Below, one piece after another: positions 1-7,973 of a DNA stretch of 22,086 nucleotides. Source of the DNA: an uncultured Marmoricola sp. (GTDB taxonomy: Bacteria; Actinomycetota; Actinomycetes; Propionibacteriales; Nocardioidaceae). The stretch covers positions 1 to 22,086 of the forward strand of contig NZ_CALTZE010000060.1 of NCBI RefSeq assembly GCF_943913695.1, in the 5' to 3' direction. The notes under the pieces were generated by a model, which worked only from the letters and a program-made list of their open reading frames with translations, searched no databases and was not told where the DNA came from. The translations under genes and the position numbers were made by a program. The stretch's first letter is position 1. Each line of letters begins with the position of its first letter.

Positions 1-111
1 GTGCCCAAGCGCTTCCCGATCAACCACGACGACCCGATCTCCTTCGAGGTCAAGTCGTTCGTCCCGCCCGTCCCGGCCGCGCCCACCAACGGCCGCGACC
101 TCACCTTCTGA
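1..111 (+). CDS. C-terminal tail of a probable molybdopterin-binding subunit (xanthine dehydrogenase family), partial
   Basis: Only the last 36 codons are in the window. They are open from base 1 and stop at TGA 109-111. The tail contains PINHDDPISFEVKSF and ends TNGRDLTF. It has no diagnostic motif. The assignment comes mainly from context: a small 2Fe-2S subunit of the molybdenum hydroxylase type follows 13 nt downstream, and in such operons the large molybdopterin-binding catalytic subunit is the usual neighbour. The true start lies to the left of the window. It could instead be another subunit or accessory protein of the same operon. Confidence 0.5.
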   Translation: MPKRFPINHDDPISFEVKSFVPPVPAAPTNGRDLTF

Positions 112-124
112 CCAGGGAGCACCG

Positions 125-610
125 ATGCCCGACCACACCTTCACCGTCAACGGCGAGACGGTCACAGTCGACGCCGACGACGACGTGCGCCTGCTGTGGG
201 TGATCCGCGACCTGCTCGGCCTCACCGGTCCCAAGTACGGCTGCGGGATCAACGTCTGCAAGGCCTGCACCTCCCACCTCAACGGCAAGGCGTTCAACCC
301 CTGCGCCGTACGGGTGGGCGACATCGAGGAGTCCGACGAGGTCACCACGATCGAGGGCCTCGCCGAGACCGACGGCACCCCTGAGGGTGCGCTTCACCCC
401 ATGCAGGAGGCCTGGCTCGAGCGCGACGTCGCCCAGTGCGGCTACTGCCAGCCCGGCCAGATCATGGCGGCGGTGGCGAAGGTCAAGCAGGTCCGCGCCG
501 AGGGTCGCACGATCAGCGACGCCGACCTCGACGAGATCCGCAACGTGTGTCGCTGCGGCACCTACACCCGCATCCGCGAGGCCGTGAAGGCGGGCGCCGC
601 GCGCATGTGA
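125..610 (+). CDS. (2Fe-2S)-binding subunit of a molybdenum hydroxylase (xanthine dehydrogenase / aldehyde oxidase / isoquinoline oxidoreductase type)
   Basis: This 161-residue protein has the two-cluster layout of the small subunit of molybdenum hydroxylases. The N-terminal plant-ferredoxin-like fold carries Cys40, Cys45, Cys48 and Cys60 (CGINVCKAC then C). The C-terminal helical domain carries Cys105 and Cys108 (QCGYCQPGQ) plus Cys142 and Cys144 (CRCGTY). All eight ligands are present and the length is normal for the family. In the family this subunit passes electrons from the molybdenum centre to an acceptor. The ATG follows an AGGGAGC Shine-Dalgarno at 114-120. It is probably co-transcribed with the gene ending at 111. 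The substrate cannot be read from this subunit. Confidence 0.93.
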   Translation: MPDHTFTVNGETVTVDADDDVRLLWVIRDLLGLTGPKYGCGINVCKACTSHLNGKAFNPCAVRVGDIEESDEVTTIEGLAETDGTPEGALHPMQEAWLERDVAQCGYCQPGQIMAAVAKVKQVRAEGRTISDADLDEIRNVCRCGTYTRIREAVKAGAARM

Positions 611-619
611 GCGGATGCG

Positions 620-625
620 TACACT
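620..625 (+). promoter_or_regulatory. Candidate -10 box for purF, leaderless arrangement
   Basis: The hexamer TACACT fits the actinobacterial TANNNT -10 consensus. It is followed by seven bases and then an in-frame GTG at 633. That spacing would put the transcription start at or next to the start codon, giving a leaderless mRNA. No good -35 is visible, as is common in actinobacteria. Confidence 0.4.
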
Positions 626-632
626 CGAGCCC

Positions 633-2252
633 GTGGCCAGCCCTCCCAGCCGTCGCACGGGGCGCCGCGGTGACGGTCGCCTGACCCAGGAGATCGACCC
701 CCACGACCGAGGACCGCAGGACGCCTGCGGGGTCTTCGGGGTGTGGGCGCCGGGGGAGGACGTCGCCAAGCTCACCTACTTCGGGCTCTACGCCCTGCAG
801 CACCGCGGCCAGGAGTCGGCCGGCATCTCGGTGAGCAACGGCAGCCAGATCCTGGTCTACAAGGACATGGGCCTGGTCTCGCAGGTCTTCGACGAGTCGA
901 CCCTGGAGGCGCTCAAGGGCCACCTCTCGGTCGGCCACTCGCGCTACTCCACGACCGGCGCCAGCACGTGGGACAACGCCCAGCCGACCTTCCGGTCCAC
1001 CCAGGACGGGTCGATCGCGCTCGCCCACAACGGCAACCTGACCAACACCCGCGAGCTCCAGCAGATGGTGGCCGACCTGCCGCACGACGACGAGCTCGAC
1101 TTCGGTCGCAAGCTGCAGGTCAGCACCAACGACACCTCGCTGGTGACCGCGCTGCTCGCCCACCACCCCGACACCTCCCTGGAGGAGCGCGCGGCCGAGC
1201 TGCTGCCGCGCCTGAAAGGTGCCTTCTCCTTCATCTGGATGGACGAGCAGACGCTGTACGCCGCCCGCGACCCGCAGGGCATCCGGCCCCTCGTGGTGGG
1301 CCGGCTCGAGCGCGGCTGGGTCGTGGCGAGCGAGACCGCGGCGCTCGACATCGTCGGTGCCTCCTTCGTGCGCGAGGTCGAGCCCGGGGAGATGGTGGCC
1401 GTCGACGACGACGGCCTGCGCACCCGCCGCTTCGCCGAGGCCGTGCCCAAGGGCTGCCTCTTCGAGTTCGTCTACCTCGCCCGGCCCGACACCCGCATCT
1501 CGGGGCGGCGGATGCACTCGGTGCGGGTGGAGATCGGCCGCCGCCTCGCGCGCGAGTTCCCCGCCGACGCCGACCTGGTGATGCCGGTGCCGGAGTCGGG
1601 CACGCCCGCGGCGATCGGCTACGCCGAGGAGAGCGGCATCCCCTACGGCACCGGCCTGGTGAAGAACTCCTACGTCGGACGCACTTTCATCCAGCCCAGC
1701 CAGACCATCCGGCAGCTCGGCATCCGGCTCAAGCTCAACCCGCTGCGCGACGTCATCGAGGGCAAGCGGCTCGTCGTCGTCGACGACTCGATCGTGCGTG
1801 GCAACACCCAGCGGGCCCTGGTGCGGATGCTGCGCGAGGCTGGCGCCCGCGAGGTCCACGTGCGGATCTCCTCGCCGCCGGTGAAGTGGCCCTGCTTCTA
1901 CGGCATCGACTTCCCCACGCGCGCCGAGCTGATCGCCAACGGCCTCTCCAGCGACGAGATCTGCGAGTCCGTGGGCGCCGACTCGCTGTCCTACATCAGC
2001 CTCGAGCAGCTGATCGAGGCCACCGAGCTCCCCGCCGACGACCTGTGCCGCGCCTGCTTCGACGGCGTCTACCCCGTCGACCTCCCCGAGCCCGAGCACC
2101 TCGGCAAGCACCTCCTGGAGCTGGCACCGATGCTCGACGTCGTCGCCGGCGAGGCCGCCGACCAGGCGGCCGACCAGCCCAGCCGGCGCGTCGACGGCCT
2201 GGCGGTCTCGCTGGGCAGCGGCGGGGCCTCGGACTCCCTGGAGCGCCCGTGA
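633..2252 (+). CDS. purF: Amidophosphoribosyltransferase PurF
   Basis: This enzyme catalyses the first committed step of purine synthesis, making 5-phosphoribosylamine from PRPP and glutamine. The N-terminal Ntn glutaminase domain begins with the nucleophile cysteine in DACGVFG and continues with LQHRGQESAG and AHNGNLTN. The C-terminal phosphoribosyltransferase domain has the PRPP loop VVVDDSIVRGNTQ near residues 380-390. Cysteines in GCLFEF, WPCFYGID and LCRAC match the four Fe-S ligand positions of Bacillus-type PurF. The frame is also open from an ATG at 615. I chose GTG 633 because a TACACT -10-like box at 620-625 would start transcription there and neither codon has a clear Shine-Dalgarno. 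The product is about 539 residues from 633 or 545 from 615. Residues before the catalytic Cys would be a removable propeptide. The stop overlaps the purM start. Confidence 0.96.
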   Translation: MASPPSRRTGRRGDGRLTQEIDPHDRGPQDACGVFGVWAPGEDVAKLTYFGLYALQHRGQESAGISVSNGSQILVYKDMGLVSQVFDESTLEALKGHLSVGHSRYSTTGASTWDNAQPTFRSTQDGSIALAHNGNLTNTRELQQMVADLPHDDELDFGRKLQVSTNDTSLVTALLAHHPDTSLEERAAELLPRLKGAFSFIWMDEQTLYAARDPQGIRPLVVGRLERGWVVASETAALDIVGASFVREVEPGEMVAVDDDGLRTRRFAEAVPKGCLFEFVYLARPDTRISGRRMHSVRVEIGRRLAREFPADADLVMPVPESGTPAAIGYAEESGIPYGTGLVKNSYVGRTFIQPSQTIRQLGIRLKLNPLRDVIEGKRLVVVDDSIVRGNTQRALVRMLREAGAREVHVRISSPPVKWPCFYGIDFPTRAELIANGLSSDEICESVGADSLSYISLEQLIEATELPADDLCRACFDGVYPVDLPEPEHLGKHLLELAPMLDVVAGEAADQAADQPSRRVDGLAVSLGSGGASDSLERP

Positions 2253-3301
2253 GCAGCTACGAGGAGGCCGGGGTCTCGATCGAGGCGGGCGACCGCGCCG
2301 TCCAGCTGATGAAGGTGTGGGTCGACAAGGCCCGGCGCCCGGAGATGATCGGGGGCATCGGCGGCTTCGCCGGCCTCTTCGACGCCAGCGCGCTCAAGGC
2401 CTACGACCGCCCGCTGCTCGCCTCCTCCGCTGACGGGGTCGGCACCAAGGTCGCGATCGCGCAGGCGCTCGACAAGCACGACACCATCGGCTTCGACCTG
2501 GTCGGCATGCTCGTCGACGACCTGGTCGTGTGCGGCGCCGAGCCGCTGTTCATGACCGACTACATCGCCACCGGGCGCGTCGTCCCCGAGCGCATCGCCG
2601 CGATCGTCAAGGGCATCGCCGAGGCCTGCGTGGCCGCCGGGTGTGCGCTGGTGGGTGGCGAGACCGCCGAGCATCCCGGTCTGCTCGGCCCCGACGACTA
2701 CGACGTGGCCGGCTCCACCACGGGTGTGGTCGAGGCCAGCCAGGTGCTCGGGCCCGGTCGCGTGCGTCCCGGAGACGCCGTGGTGGCGATGGCCTCCTCG
2801 GGTCTGCACTCCAACGGCTACTCCCTGGTGCGCCACGTGCTGCTGGAGCAGGCGGGCCGCTCGCTGGAGGAGCACGTCGACGACCTCGGCCGCACGCTCG
2901 GCGAGGAGCTGCTCGAGCCCACGCGCATCTATGCCCGCGCCTGTCTCGACCTCGCGCGCGACACCGAGACCCGCGCGATGTCGCACATCACCGGGGGCGG
3001 ACTGGCGGCCAACCTCGAGCGCGTGCTGCCGGTGGAGCTCGACGCGGTGCTCGACCGCTCCTCGTGGAGCCTGCCTCCGGTCTTCCGGCTGGTGGCCGAG
3101 ACCGGGGGCGTGTCCGGCGACGACCTCGAGCGCACCCTCAACTGCGGCGTCGGCATGGTCTCGCTCACCGCGCCGCACGACGCCGACCGCGCCGTCGCCC
3201 TGCTCGCCGGTCACGGCATCGAGGCGTGGGTGGCCGGCACGGTCGTCCCCGCGACCCCCGAGACCGGCGGTCGAGCCGTGCTGCGGGGCGACCACCCCTG
3301 A
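2249..3301 (+). CDS. purM: Phosphoribosylformylglycinamidine cyclo-ligase (AIR synthase) PurM
   Basis: This enzyme catalyses ATP-dependent ring closure of FGAM to aminoimidazole ribonucleotide, the fifth step of purine synthesis. The 350-residue length is normal. Recognisable blocks in order are GGIGGFAGLFD (35-45), the phosphate-binding DGVGTK (62-67), CGAEPL (95-100), DYIATG (104-109), GGETAEHPG (136-144) and HITGGGLAANL in the C-terminal half. The GTG start overlaps the purF TGA in a GTGA arrangement, implying translational coupling. The frame stays open far upstream inside purF, but PurM similarity begins only at this GTG. Confidence 0.96.
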   Translation: MSSYEEAGVSIEAGDRAVQLMKVWVDKARRPEMIGGIGGFAGLFDASALKAYDRPLLASSADGVGTKVAIAQALDKHDTIGFDLVGMLVDDLVVCGAEPLFMTDYIATGRVVPERIAAIVKGIAEACVAAGCALVGGETAEHPGLLGPDDYDVAGSTTGVVEASQVLGPGRVRPGDAVVAMASSGLHSNGYSLVRHVLLEQAGRSLEEHVDDLGRTLGEELLEPTRIYARACLDLARDTETRAMSHITGGGLAANLERVLPVELDAVLDRSSWSLPPVFRLVAETGGVSGDDLERTLNCGVGMVSLTAPHDADRAVALLAGHGIEAWVAGTVVPATPETGGRAVLRGDHP

Positions 3302-3454
3302 GCCACCGGCCCCGGGCGTGAGGATCTCGCGGCCACCAACGTGCGGGGTCGCGTGCGGTGACGACCAGTGGGCGGTTAGGGTTGACCCCACGAACAGTTG
3401 ATTCCGACCGGCTGCCGTCGAGCGCCGGCCAGACGTGCGAGGGGGTCGACCCAT

Positions 3455-3634
3455 ATGGGGCGCGGCCGAGCAAAGGCGAAGCAGACCAAGGTCGCTCGCA
3501 ACCTGAAGTACCAGACCCACGAGACGGACTTCGGTGCCCTGCAGCGTGAGCTGCACGGCGACGAGTCCGACGACGTCGGCGAGACCGAGGTCGACGACAC
3601 GTGGTCGGACTACGCCGACCGCTCCCGCGACTGA
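3455..3634 (+). CDS. DUF3073 family small protein
   Basis: A 59-residue protein starting MGRGRAKAKQTKVARNLKY, then a very acidic C-terminal half rich in Asp and Glu. The basic head and acidic tail match the actinobacterial DUF3073 family, whose function is unknown. The start is supported by AGGGGG at 3440-3445, nine bases before the ATG. The 153-nt gap after purM and a TAGGGT hexamer at 3377-3382 suggest its own promoter, but that is weak. Its place between purM and a Leu/Val dehydrogenase is the same in Streptomyces. Confidence 0.88.
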   Translation: MGRGRAKAKQTKVARNLKYQTHETDFGALQRELHGDESDDVGETEVDDTWSDYADRSRD

Positions 3635-3641
3635 CGCCTCA

Positions 3642-3672
3642 CGCCGCTGACGGCGGCGCCCCTCAGCGGGGC
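3642..3672. terminator. Pair of short GC hairpins between convergent genes
   Basis: Two adjacent inverted repeats lie between DUF3073 and the convergent dehydrogenase: CGCCGC/GCGGCG (3642-3647 with 3653-3658) and GCCCC/GGGGC (3658-3662 with 3668-3672). The second overlaps the dehydrogenase stop codon. There is no T-run. They could act as a weak bidirectional terminator. Confidence 0.35.
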
Positions 3673-4778
3673 AGCCAGATGCCGTCGTCGCGTCGGGGCA
3701 TGCGCTGCTCGGCGATCCGGTCGGCCGCCACGGCCGGCGGCACACCGTCGCTCGTCGCGCGTGCGAACACCTCGCGGGTGGTCTCGAAGATGCCGCTCGC
3801 GCGGGCCTTCGCGCGCTCGAAGTCGAACCCCTCGAGCTCGTCGGCGACCTGGATCAGCCCTCCGGCGTTGACGACGTAGTCGGGCGCGTAGTGGATGCCG
3901 CGCTGCTCCAGCTGCTTCTCCACGCCCGTGTGGGCCAGCTGGTTGTTGGCGGCACCGCACACGACCCGGGCGCTGAGCACCTCGACGACCTCGTCGTCGA
4001 GCGCGCCGCCCAGGGCGCAGGGGGCGTAGACGTCGAGTCGCTCGCGCACCAGGCTCGCGGTGTCGGGCGAGACCCGCACCTGCGGGTGGGCCTGCACGAG
4101 GGCCTCGACGGTCGGGGCGTGCACGTCGCAGACCACGACGTCCGCGCCGTCCTCGAGCAGGTGGCCGACCAGGTGCCGTCCGACCTTGCCGACGCCGGCG
4201 ACGCCGACCGTGCGGCCGGCCAGGCTCGGTGAGCCCCAGACCACCTCGGCGGCCGCGCGCATGCCCTGGAAGACGCCGTACGCCGTGAGCACCGAGCTGT
4301 CGCCGGCGCCGCCGTGCTCGACGCTGCGACCGGTCACGAAGCGGCACTCCTCGGCGATGACGTCCATGTCGGGGGAGCTGGTGCCGACGTCGCACGCGGT
4401 GTAGTAGCGCCCGCCCAGCGACTGGACGAAGCGACCGTAGGCGCGGAGCAGGGCGGGGGTCTTCTCGGTGCGCGGGTCGCCGAGGATCACGGCCTTGCCG
4501 CCACCGAGGGGCAGGCCCGCCATCGCGGCCTTGTAGGACATGCCGCGAGCGAGGTCGAGCGCATCGTGCAGCGCGGCGTCCTGTGAGGCGTAGGAGTGGA
4601 AGCGGGTGCCGCCGAGGGCGGGGCCGCGGGCGGTGGAGTGGATCGCGACGATGGCGCGCAGACCGCTCGCGGGGTCGTGGCAGACCACGACCTGCTCGTG
4701 GCCGTCGAGGGCGTCGAAGAGCCCCGGGTTACCGGTCTGGCCGCCGGTCTGGTGGGGGTGGGACGGAGTCGTCGTCAC
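3663..4778 (-). CDS. vdh: Leu/Phe/Val dehydrogenase (Glu/Leu/Phe/Val dehydrogenase family)
   Basis: An NAD-dependent oxidative deaminase of branched-chain or aromatic amino acids. The 371-residue protein has the substrate-binding lysine in MSYKAAMAGLP (Lys83) and the catalytic lysine in GGGKAVI (Lys95), spaced 12 apart as in Bacillus leucine dehydrogenase. GPALGGTRF precedes them, and the Rossmann loop is GVAGVGKVG (192-200). ANNQLA and PDYVVNAGG are further family blocks. The chosen start is GTG 4776-4778, preceded by AGAGAGG eight bases away. The frame stays open to 4952 but that extension looks non-coding. Synteny with Streptomyces vdh next to bldC supports a valine/leucine role. Substrate preference among Leu, Val and Phe is not determined by the sequence. 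Confidence 0.92.
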   Translation of the reverse strand: MTTTPSHPHQTGGQTGNPGLFDALDGHEQVVVCHDPASGLRAIVAIHSTARGPALGGTRFHSYASQDAALHDALDLARGMSYKAAMAGLPLGGGKAVILGDPRTEKTPALLRAYGRFVQSLGGRYYTACDVGTSSPDMDVIAEECRFVTGRSVEHGGAGDSSVLTAYGVFQGMRAAAEVVWGSPSLAGRTVGVAGVGKVGRHLVGHLLEDGADVVVCDVHAPTVEALVQAHPQVRVSPDTASLVRERLDVYAPCALGGALDDEVVEVLSARVVCGAANNQLAHTGVEKQLEQRGIHYAPDYVVNAGGLIQVADELEGFDFERAKARASGIFETTREVFARATSDGVPPAVAADRIAEQRMPRRDDGIWLPR

Positions 4779-5100
4779 GGTGGTGACCTCTCTGCTCGCG
4801 GGGTCCGGTGACGCGCAGGTCGTGCGCGTCCGGACGTCTCCCACGTTCCCACGCGGGCGTGGTGCCGGGCCACTCGGAACTCGCGCGTGCGTCGCGTCGC
4901 ATAAGGACATGTCGGACTTGGACCGAATGCACGGTATCGCCACGTTAGTCAAGGGTGGACCTGTGCTGGTCTAGTCATGATGTGGGGCTTTGGGGGCACT
5001 TTCCAGAATCCGGACATTTCAGGTTTCGCCCGGGTGGGGCCGGTGGCAGTATCACTGGCAGAGCAAGGAGCTCTGAATCCAAGCACCCAGGGGGCACGCC
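4779..5100. other. Divergent intergenic region between the dehydrogenase and bldC
   Basis: About 320 nt without a gene, less GC-rich than its surroundings (for example GGGCTTTGGGGGCACTTTCC and CATTTCAGG). It must carry the promoters of both flanking genes. I see a perfect 8-bp palindrome GACATGTC at 4906-4913 inside the looser AAGGACATGTCGGACTT, placed on the dehydrogenase side and possibly an operator. A direct repeat of TGGCAG flanks TATCAC near 5044-5061. No convincing -35/-10 pair could be assigned. Confidence 0.4.
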
Positions 5101-5313
5101 GTGGTTACGCGTCCGACCGAAACTGAATCCCTCCTCACGCCTGCTGAGGTCGCGGCCATGTTCCGCGTCGACCCGAAGACGGTCACGCGCTGGGCCAAGG
5201 CCGGCAAGCTCTCCGCCATCCGCACGCTGGGCGGCCACCGCCGCTACCGCGAGTCGGAGGTCAAGGAGCTGCTGGGCGACGTCATCCCGACCCAGCGCAG
5301 CGCGCACGAGTGA
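5101..5313 (+). CDS. bldC: BldC-type small MerR-like DNA-binding protein
   Basis: A 70-residue protein that is essentially one winged helix-turn-helix domain. LLTPAEVAAMFRVDPKTVTR (11-30) forms the HTH and WAKAGKLSAIRTLGGHRRYR (31-50) the wing. This is nearly identical to Streptomyces BldC, a 68-residue developmental regulator that binds direct repeats without an effector domain. The GTG start follows AGGGGG at about 5089-5094. It stands alone, divergent from the dehydrogenase, and a strong hairpin follows it. Whether it controls development here is unknown, since Nocardioides-like bacteria do not form Streptomyces-type spores. Confidence 0.95.
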   Translation: MVTRPTETESLLTPAEVAAMFRVDPKTVTRWAKAGKLSAIRTLGGHRRYRESEVKELLGDVIPTQRSAHE

Positions 5314-5421
5314 CACTGCACGTCTGACCAGCTCGGCGCCGACCCACTTGAGGGCCTGCGCACTCGAGCGCTCGCACGCGCGCGCCCTCCGTGGTCCGCG
5401 CACCGAGCCAGCACGTCACCT

Positions 5422-5452
5422 GAGGCCCTCCGCCTGCTCAGCGGGGGGCCTC
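5422..5452. terminator. Bidirectional terminator hairpin after bldC
   Basis: A 12-bp stem (5422-5433 with 5441-5452, one G-T pair) encloses a 7-nt loop CTGCTCA. It lies between convergent bldC and the DUF305 gene. There is no U-tract, which is usual for actinobacterial hairpin terminators. Confidence 0.7.
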
Positions 5453-5495
5453 CGGCATGCCCGGCGCCTCGAGGCCCGGAGCCTGACGCCCAGCA

Positions 5496-6242
5496 CTACA
5501 GGTCGGCCAGCACCTGCTTCATCCGGGCGATCTCGGCCGACTGGCTGCTGCTGACGCCGTCGCGCGTCTCGCCGGCGATCACGTCGAGCCCACCGCCGGC
5601 GGTCTCGTCGGCCATCTCCAGCGCCCCCTCGTGGTGGCCGATCATGTAGCGCAGGAAGAGCCGGTCGAAGGCGGTGCCGCGCGCGGCGGCGAGCTTGTCG
5701 AGCTGTGCCGGCGTGAGCATGCCGGCCATCTCGGTGTGGCCGTGCTCGCCGTGGTTGAACTCGTCCGCGTCGTCGTCGGCCCGTGGCACGCGCAGGTCGC
5801 GGTCCTCCAGCCACGCCGCCATCATCGCGATCTCCGGGCCCTGGGCGGCCTCGATACGCTCAGCCAGCAGTCGCACGCGGCGGTCGCGCGCGTGGTCGGC
5901 GGCCAGCTCGGTCATCTCGAGCGCCTGCGCGTGGTGCGGGATCATCATCTGCATGAACATCTCGTCCTCGTGAGACCACTCCTGCGGGGCGACCGTGGTG
6001 TCCGAGGGCACCTCGCTGGCCTCCTCGCCGGGCTCCCCGCCCTGCACCAGCTGGGGCCCGTCGCCGGACTCCGGTGAGGCGCAGGCGGCTGCCGAGGGCG
6101 CCGGGTCGGACGCCTCGTCGCCTGCCGAGCCGCCGGAGCTCTCTGAGCCGCCGCAGCCCGAGAGTGTGAGGGCGGCCGCGAGCGCCGCCAGCGCCGTACG
6201 CCGCAGTGGGCGGGGTGAGGACGTGGTCACCGAGTTGGCCAC
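5496..6242 (-). CDS. DUF305 domain lipoprotein
   Basis: A 248-residue exported lipoprotein. A basic N-terminus and hydrophobic stretch end in the lipobox LSGC (27-30), followed by a Ser/Gly/Glu-rich linker to about residue 85. Two DUF305 half-motifs follow: MMIPHHAQALEM (99-110) and YMIGHHEGALEM (199-210). Between them lies a His cluster NHGEHGH (163-169). The paired HH motifs form a ferritin-like four-helix core that in characterised relatives binds metal, often copper; the metal is not shown here. The chosen GTG start has AAGGAG six bases upstream (6248-6253). The longer open frame to 6383 lacks such support. It is divergent from the LVIVD-repeat gene. Confidence 0.9.
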   Translation of the reverse strand: MANSVTTSSPRPLRRTALAALAAALTLSGCGGSESSGGSAGDEASDPAPSAAACASPESGDGPQLVQGGEPGEEASEVPSDTTVAPQEWSHEDEMFMQMMIPHHAQALEMTELAADHARDRRVRLLAERIEAAQGPEIAMMAAWLEDRDLRVPRADDDADEFNHGEHGHTEMAGMLTPAQLDKLAAARGTAFDRLFLRYMIGHHEGALEMADETAGGGLDVIAGETRDGVSSSQSAEIARMKQVLADL

Positions 6243-6306
6243 GGAAACTCCTTGAGGATGAGCCTGGGTCACGAATCCAGCACGATCTGCACCGGATCGT
6301 CCTGAT

Positions 6307-6341
6307 CGCCCTTTACAGGGCGGGTCGTGACAGGGTACGAC
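6307..6341 (+). promoter_or_regulatory. Candidate promoter and palindromic operator of the LVIVD-repeat gene
   Basis: TTTACA at 6312-6317 is one base from the -35 consensus. TACGAC at 6336-6341, 18 bases on, is a modest -10. The -35 overlaps a 16-nt palindrome, CGCCCT-TTAC-AGGGCG (6307-6322). A repressor there would block this promoter, and the site also lies upstream of the divergent DUF305 gene. Confidence 0.4.
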
Positions 6342-6397
6342 GTTCTCGACACCGGACGAACTCGGTCGTTCCGGGTCGACCACCGAAAGGTCTCGGG

Positions 6398-7963
6398 ATG
6401 CATCACAGGCTCACGCGCCCCCGCACGCGCCGGCTGGGGATCCTGGCCGCGGCGCTCGCCGTCGCCGGAATGCTCGGCACCGCAGGCCCCGTGCTCGCCC
6501 ACGAGGGCGAGTCGCACGGTCAGGAGGAGTCCGCGGGCAGCAGCGTGCCGGCCGACGACCCGGCCTGCACCGCGGCCGAGCGCAAGCGCCTGGCCAAGGG
6601 CGGCGACAACTTCCTGAAGGCCTGCACCCTGCCGGGCCAGGACTTCGCCCAGCTCGACGACAGCCGTGCCCGGCTGGCCAAGGACGAGATCAGCAAGTCG
6701 GCCAATATGAAGCTGGTCGCCAACGTGCCCAAGCAGGGCGCGTTCAACAGCTTCGACTCCTACAACAGCGACCTGGCCTTCAAGGGCAACTTCGCCTTCG
6801 CCGGCAACTACAACGGGTTCACCGTCTACAACATCAAGAACCCCGAGAAGCCCCGGGCCATCACGCAGTACCTGTGCCCCGGCGGCCAGGGCGACCCGGC
6901 GGTCTACGGCGACATCCTCGTCTTCGCGGTCGACTCCAGCCGCAGCAGCAGCTCGTGCAACAACGTGCCGCAGAGCGCGGAGAACCCCGCGTCGTGGGAG
7001 GGCCTGCGGGTCTTCGACATCAGCGACCCGAGGAACCCCGCCTACGTCGCCGCCGTCGAGACCGACTGCGGCTCGCACACCCAGACGCTGGCGCCGAGCC
7101 GCAACGGCAAGGAGCTCTTCGTCTACGTCTCCTCCTACGCGCCCCGCTCGACCTTCCCCGACTGCCAGCCGCCGCACGACAAGATCAGCGTGGTGCAGAT
7201 CGACGTCGAGAACCCGCGCAACGCGGCGGTCGTCAACGAGCCGGTGCTCTTCCCGGACGGCGGCACCCAGCCCGGCGGCTACTCGGCCGAGACCAGCGGC
7301 TGCCACGACATCACGGCCTACCCCGAGCGCAACATCGCCGCGGGCGCCTGCATGGGTGACGGCATCCTGCTCGACATCACCGACCGCAAGAACCCCTCGG
7401 TGATCGACCGGGTGACCGACCAGGAGAACTTCGCCTTCTGGCACTCCGCGACCTTCAGCAACAACGGCAAGAAGGTCATCTTCACCGACGAGCTCGGCGG
7501 TGGCGGCTCCGCGACCTGCAACCCGACCGTGGGGATGAAGAAGGGCGCCAACGCCATCTACGGCGTGGAGAACCTCAACACCCTGGAGTTCAAGAGCTAC
7601 TACAAGCTTCCCCGCGTGCAGTCCAACACCGAGAACTGCGTGGCCCACAACGGCTCGCTGATCCCGGTCAAGGGCAAGGACTTCATGGTCCAGGCGTGGT
7701 ACCAGGGCGGCATCTCGGTCTTCAACTTCACCAACGCCAAGAAGCCCAAGGAGATCGCCCACTTCGACAGGGGCCCGCTCTCCGAGACCTCCCTGCAGCT
7801 GGGCGGCTCGTGGTCGGCCTACTACTACAACGGCTACATCTACTCCAACGACATCCAGAAGGGCCTCGACGTCCTCAAGCTGGACGACAAGCGCACCAAC
7901 TCCGCGTCGAAGGTGAAGATGGGTCAGTTCAACCCGCAGACCCAGCCGTCCTACAACGGCTGA
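6398..7963 (+). CDS. Secreted LVIVD-repeat (beta-propeller-like) protein
   Basis: A 521-residue exported protein. The signal peptide has a basic start (RLTRPRTRRLG), a hydrophobic core and a probable cleavage after VLA (residue 34). The mature part contains repeated blades of the LVIVD type: FKGNFAFAGNYNGFTVYNI, LRVFDISDPRNPAYVAAVET, GILLDITDRKNPSVIDRV and GISVFNFTNAKKPKEIAHF. Each pairs a short strand naming a state with a following (D/N)P(R/K)xP turn, as in predicted beta-propellers. Several Cys residues could form disulfides. AAAGG at 6386-6390 supports the ATG. The molecular function of this family is not established. Divergence from a DUF305 lipoprotein suggests a shared envelope response, which is inference. 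Confidence 0.88.
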   Translation: MHHRLTRPRTRRLGILAAALAVAGMLGTAGPVLAHEGESHGQEESAGSSVPADDPACTAAERKRLAKGGDNFLKACTLPGQDFAQLDDSRARLAKDEISKSANMKLVANVPKQGAFNSFDSYNSDLAFKGNFAFAGNYNGFTVYNIKNPEKPRAITQYLCPGGQGDPAVYGDILVFAVDSSRSSSSCNNVPQSAENPASWEGLRVFDISDPRNPAYVAAVETDCGSHTQTLAPSRNGKELFVYVSSYAPRSTFPDCQPPHDKISVVQIDVENPRNAAVVNEPVLFPDGGTQPGGYSAETSGCHDITAYPERNIAAGACMGDGILLDITDRKNPSVIDRVTDQENFAFWHSATFSNNGKKVIFTDELGGGGSATCNPTVGMKKGANAIYGVENLNTLEFKSYYKLPRVQSNTENCVAHNGSLIPVKGKDFMVQAWYQGGISVFNFTNAKKPKEIAHFDRGPLSETSLQLGGSWSAYYYNGYIYSNDIQKGLDVLKLDDKRTNSASKVKMGQFNPQTQPSYNG

Positions 7964-7973
7964 CCCGCACGAC

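Noticed and set aside
513..2111. Long open frame antisense to purF
   Set aside because: It opposes a clear purF with all catalytic motifs. Its composition is typical of antisense frames in GC-rich DNA, and it shows no domain.
2069..3745. Long minus-strand open frame across purM and DUF3073
   Set aside because: It spans three real genes and an intergenic gap, has low-complexity composition and no recognisable fold.
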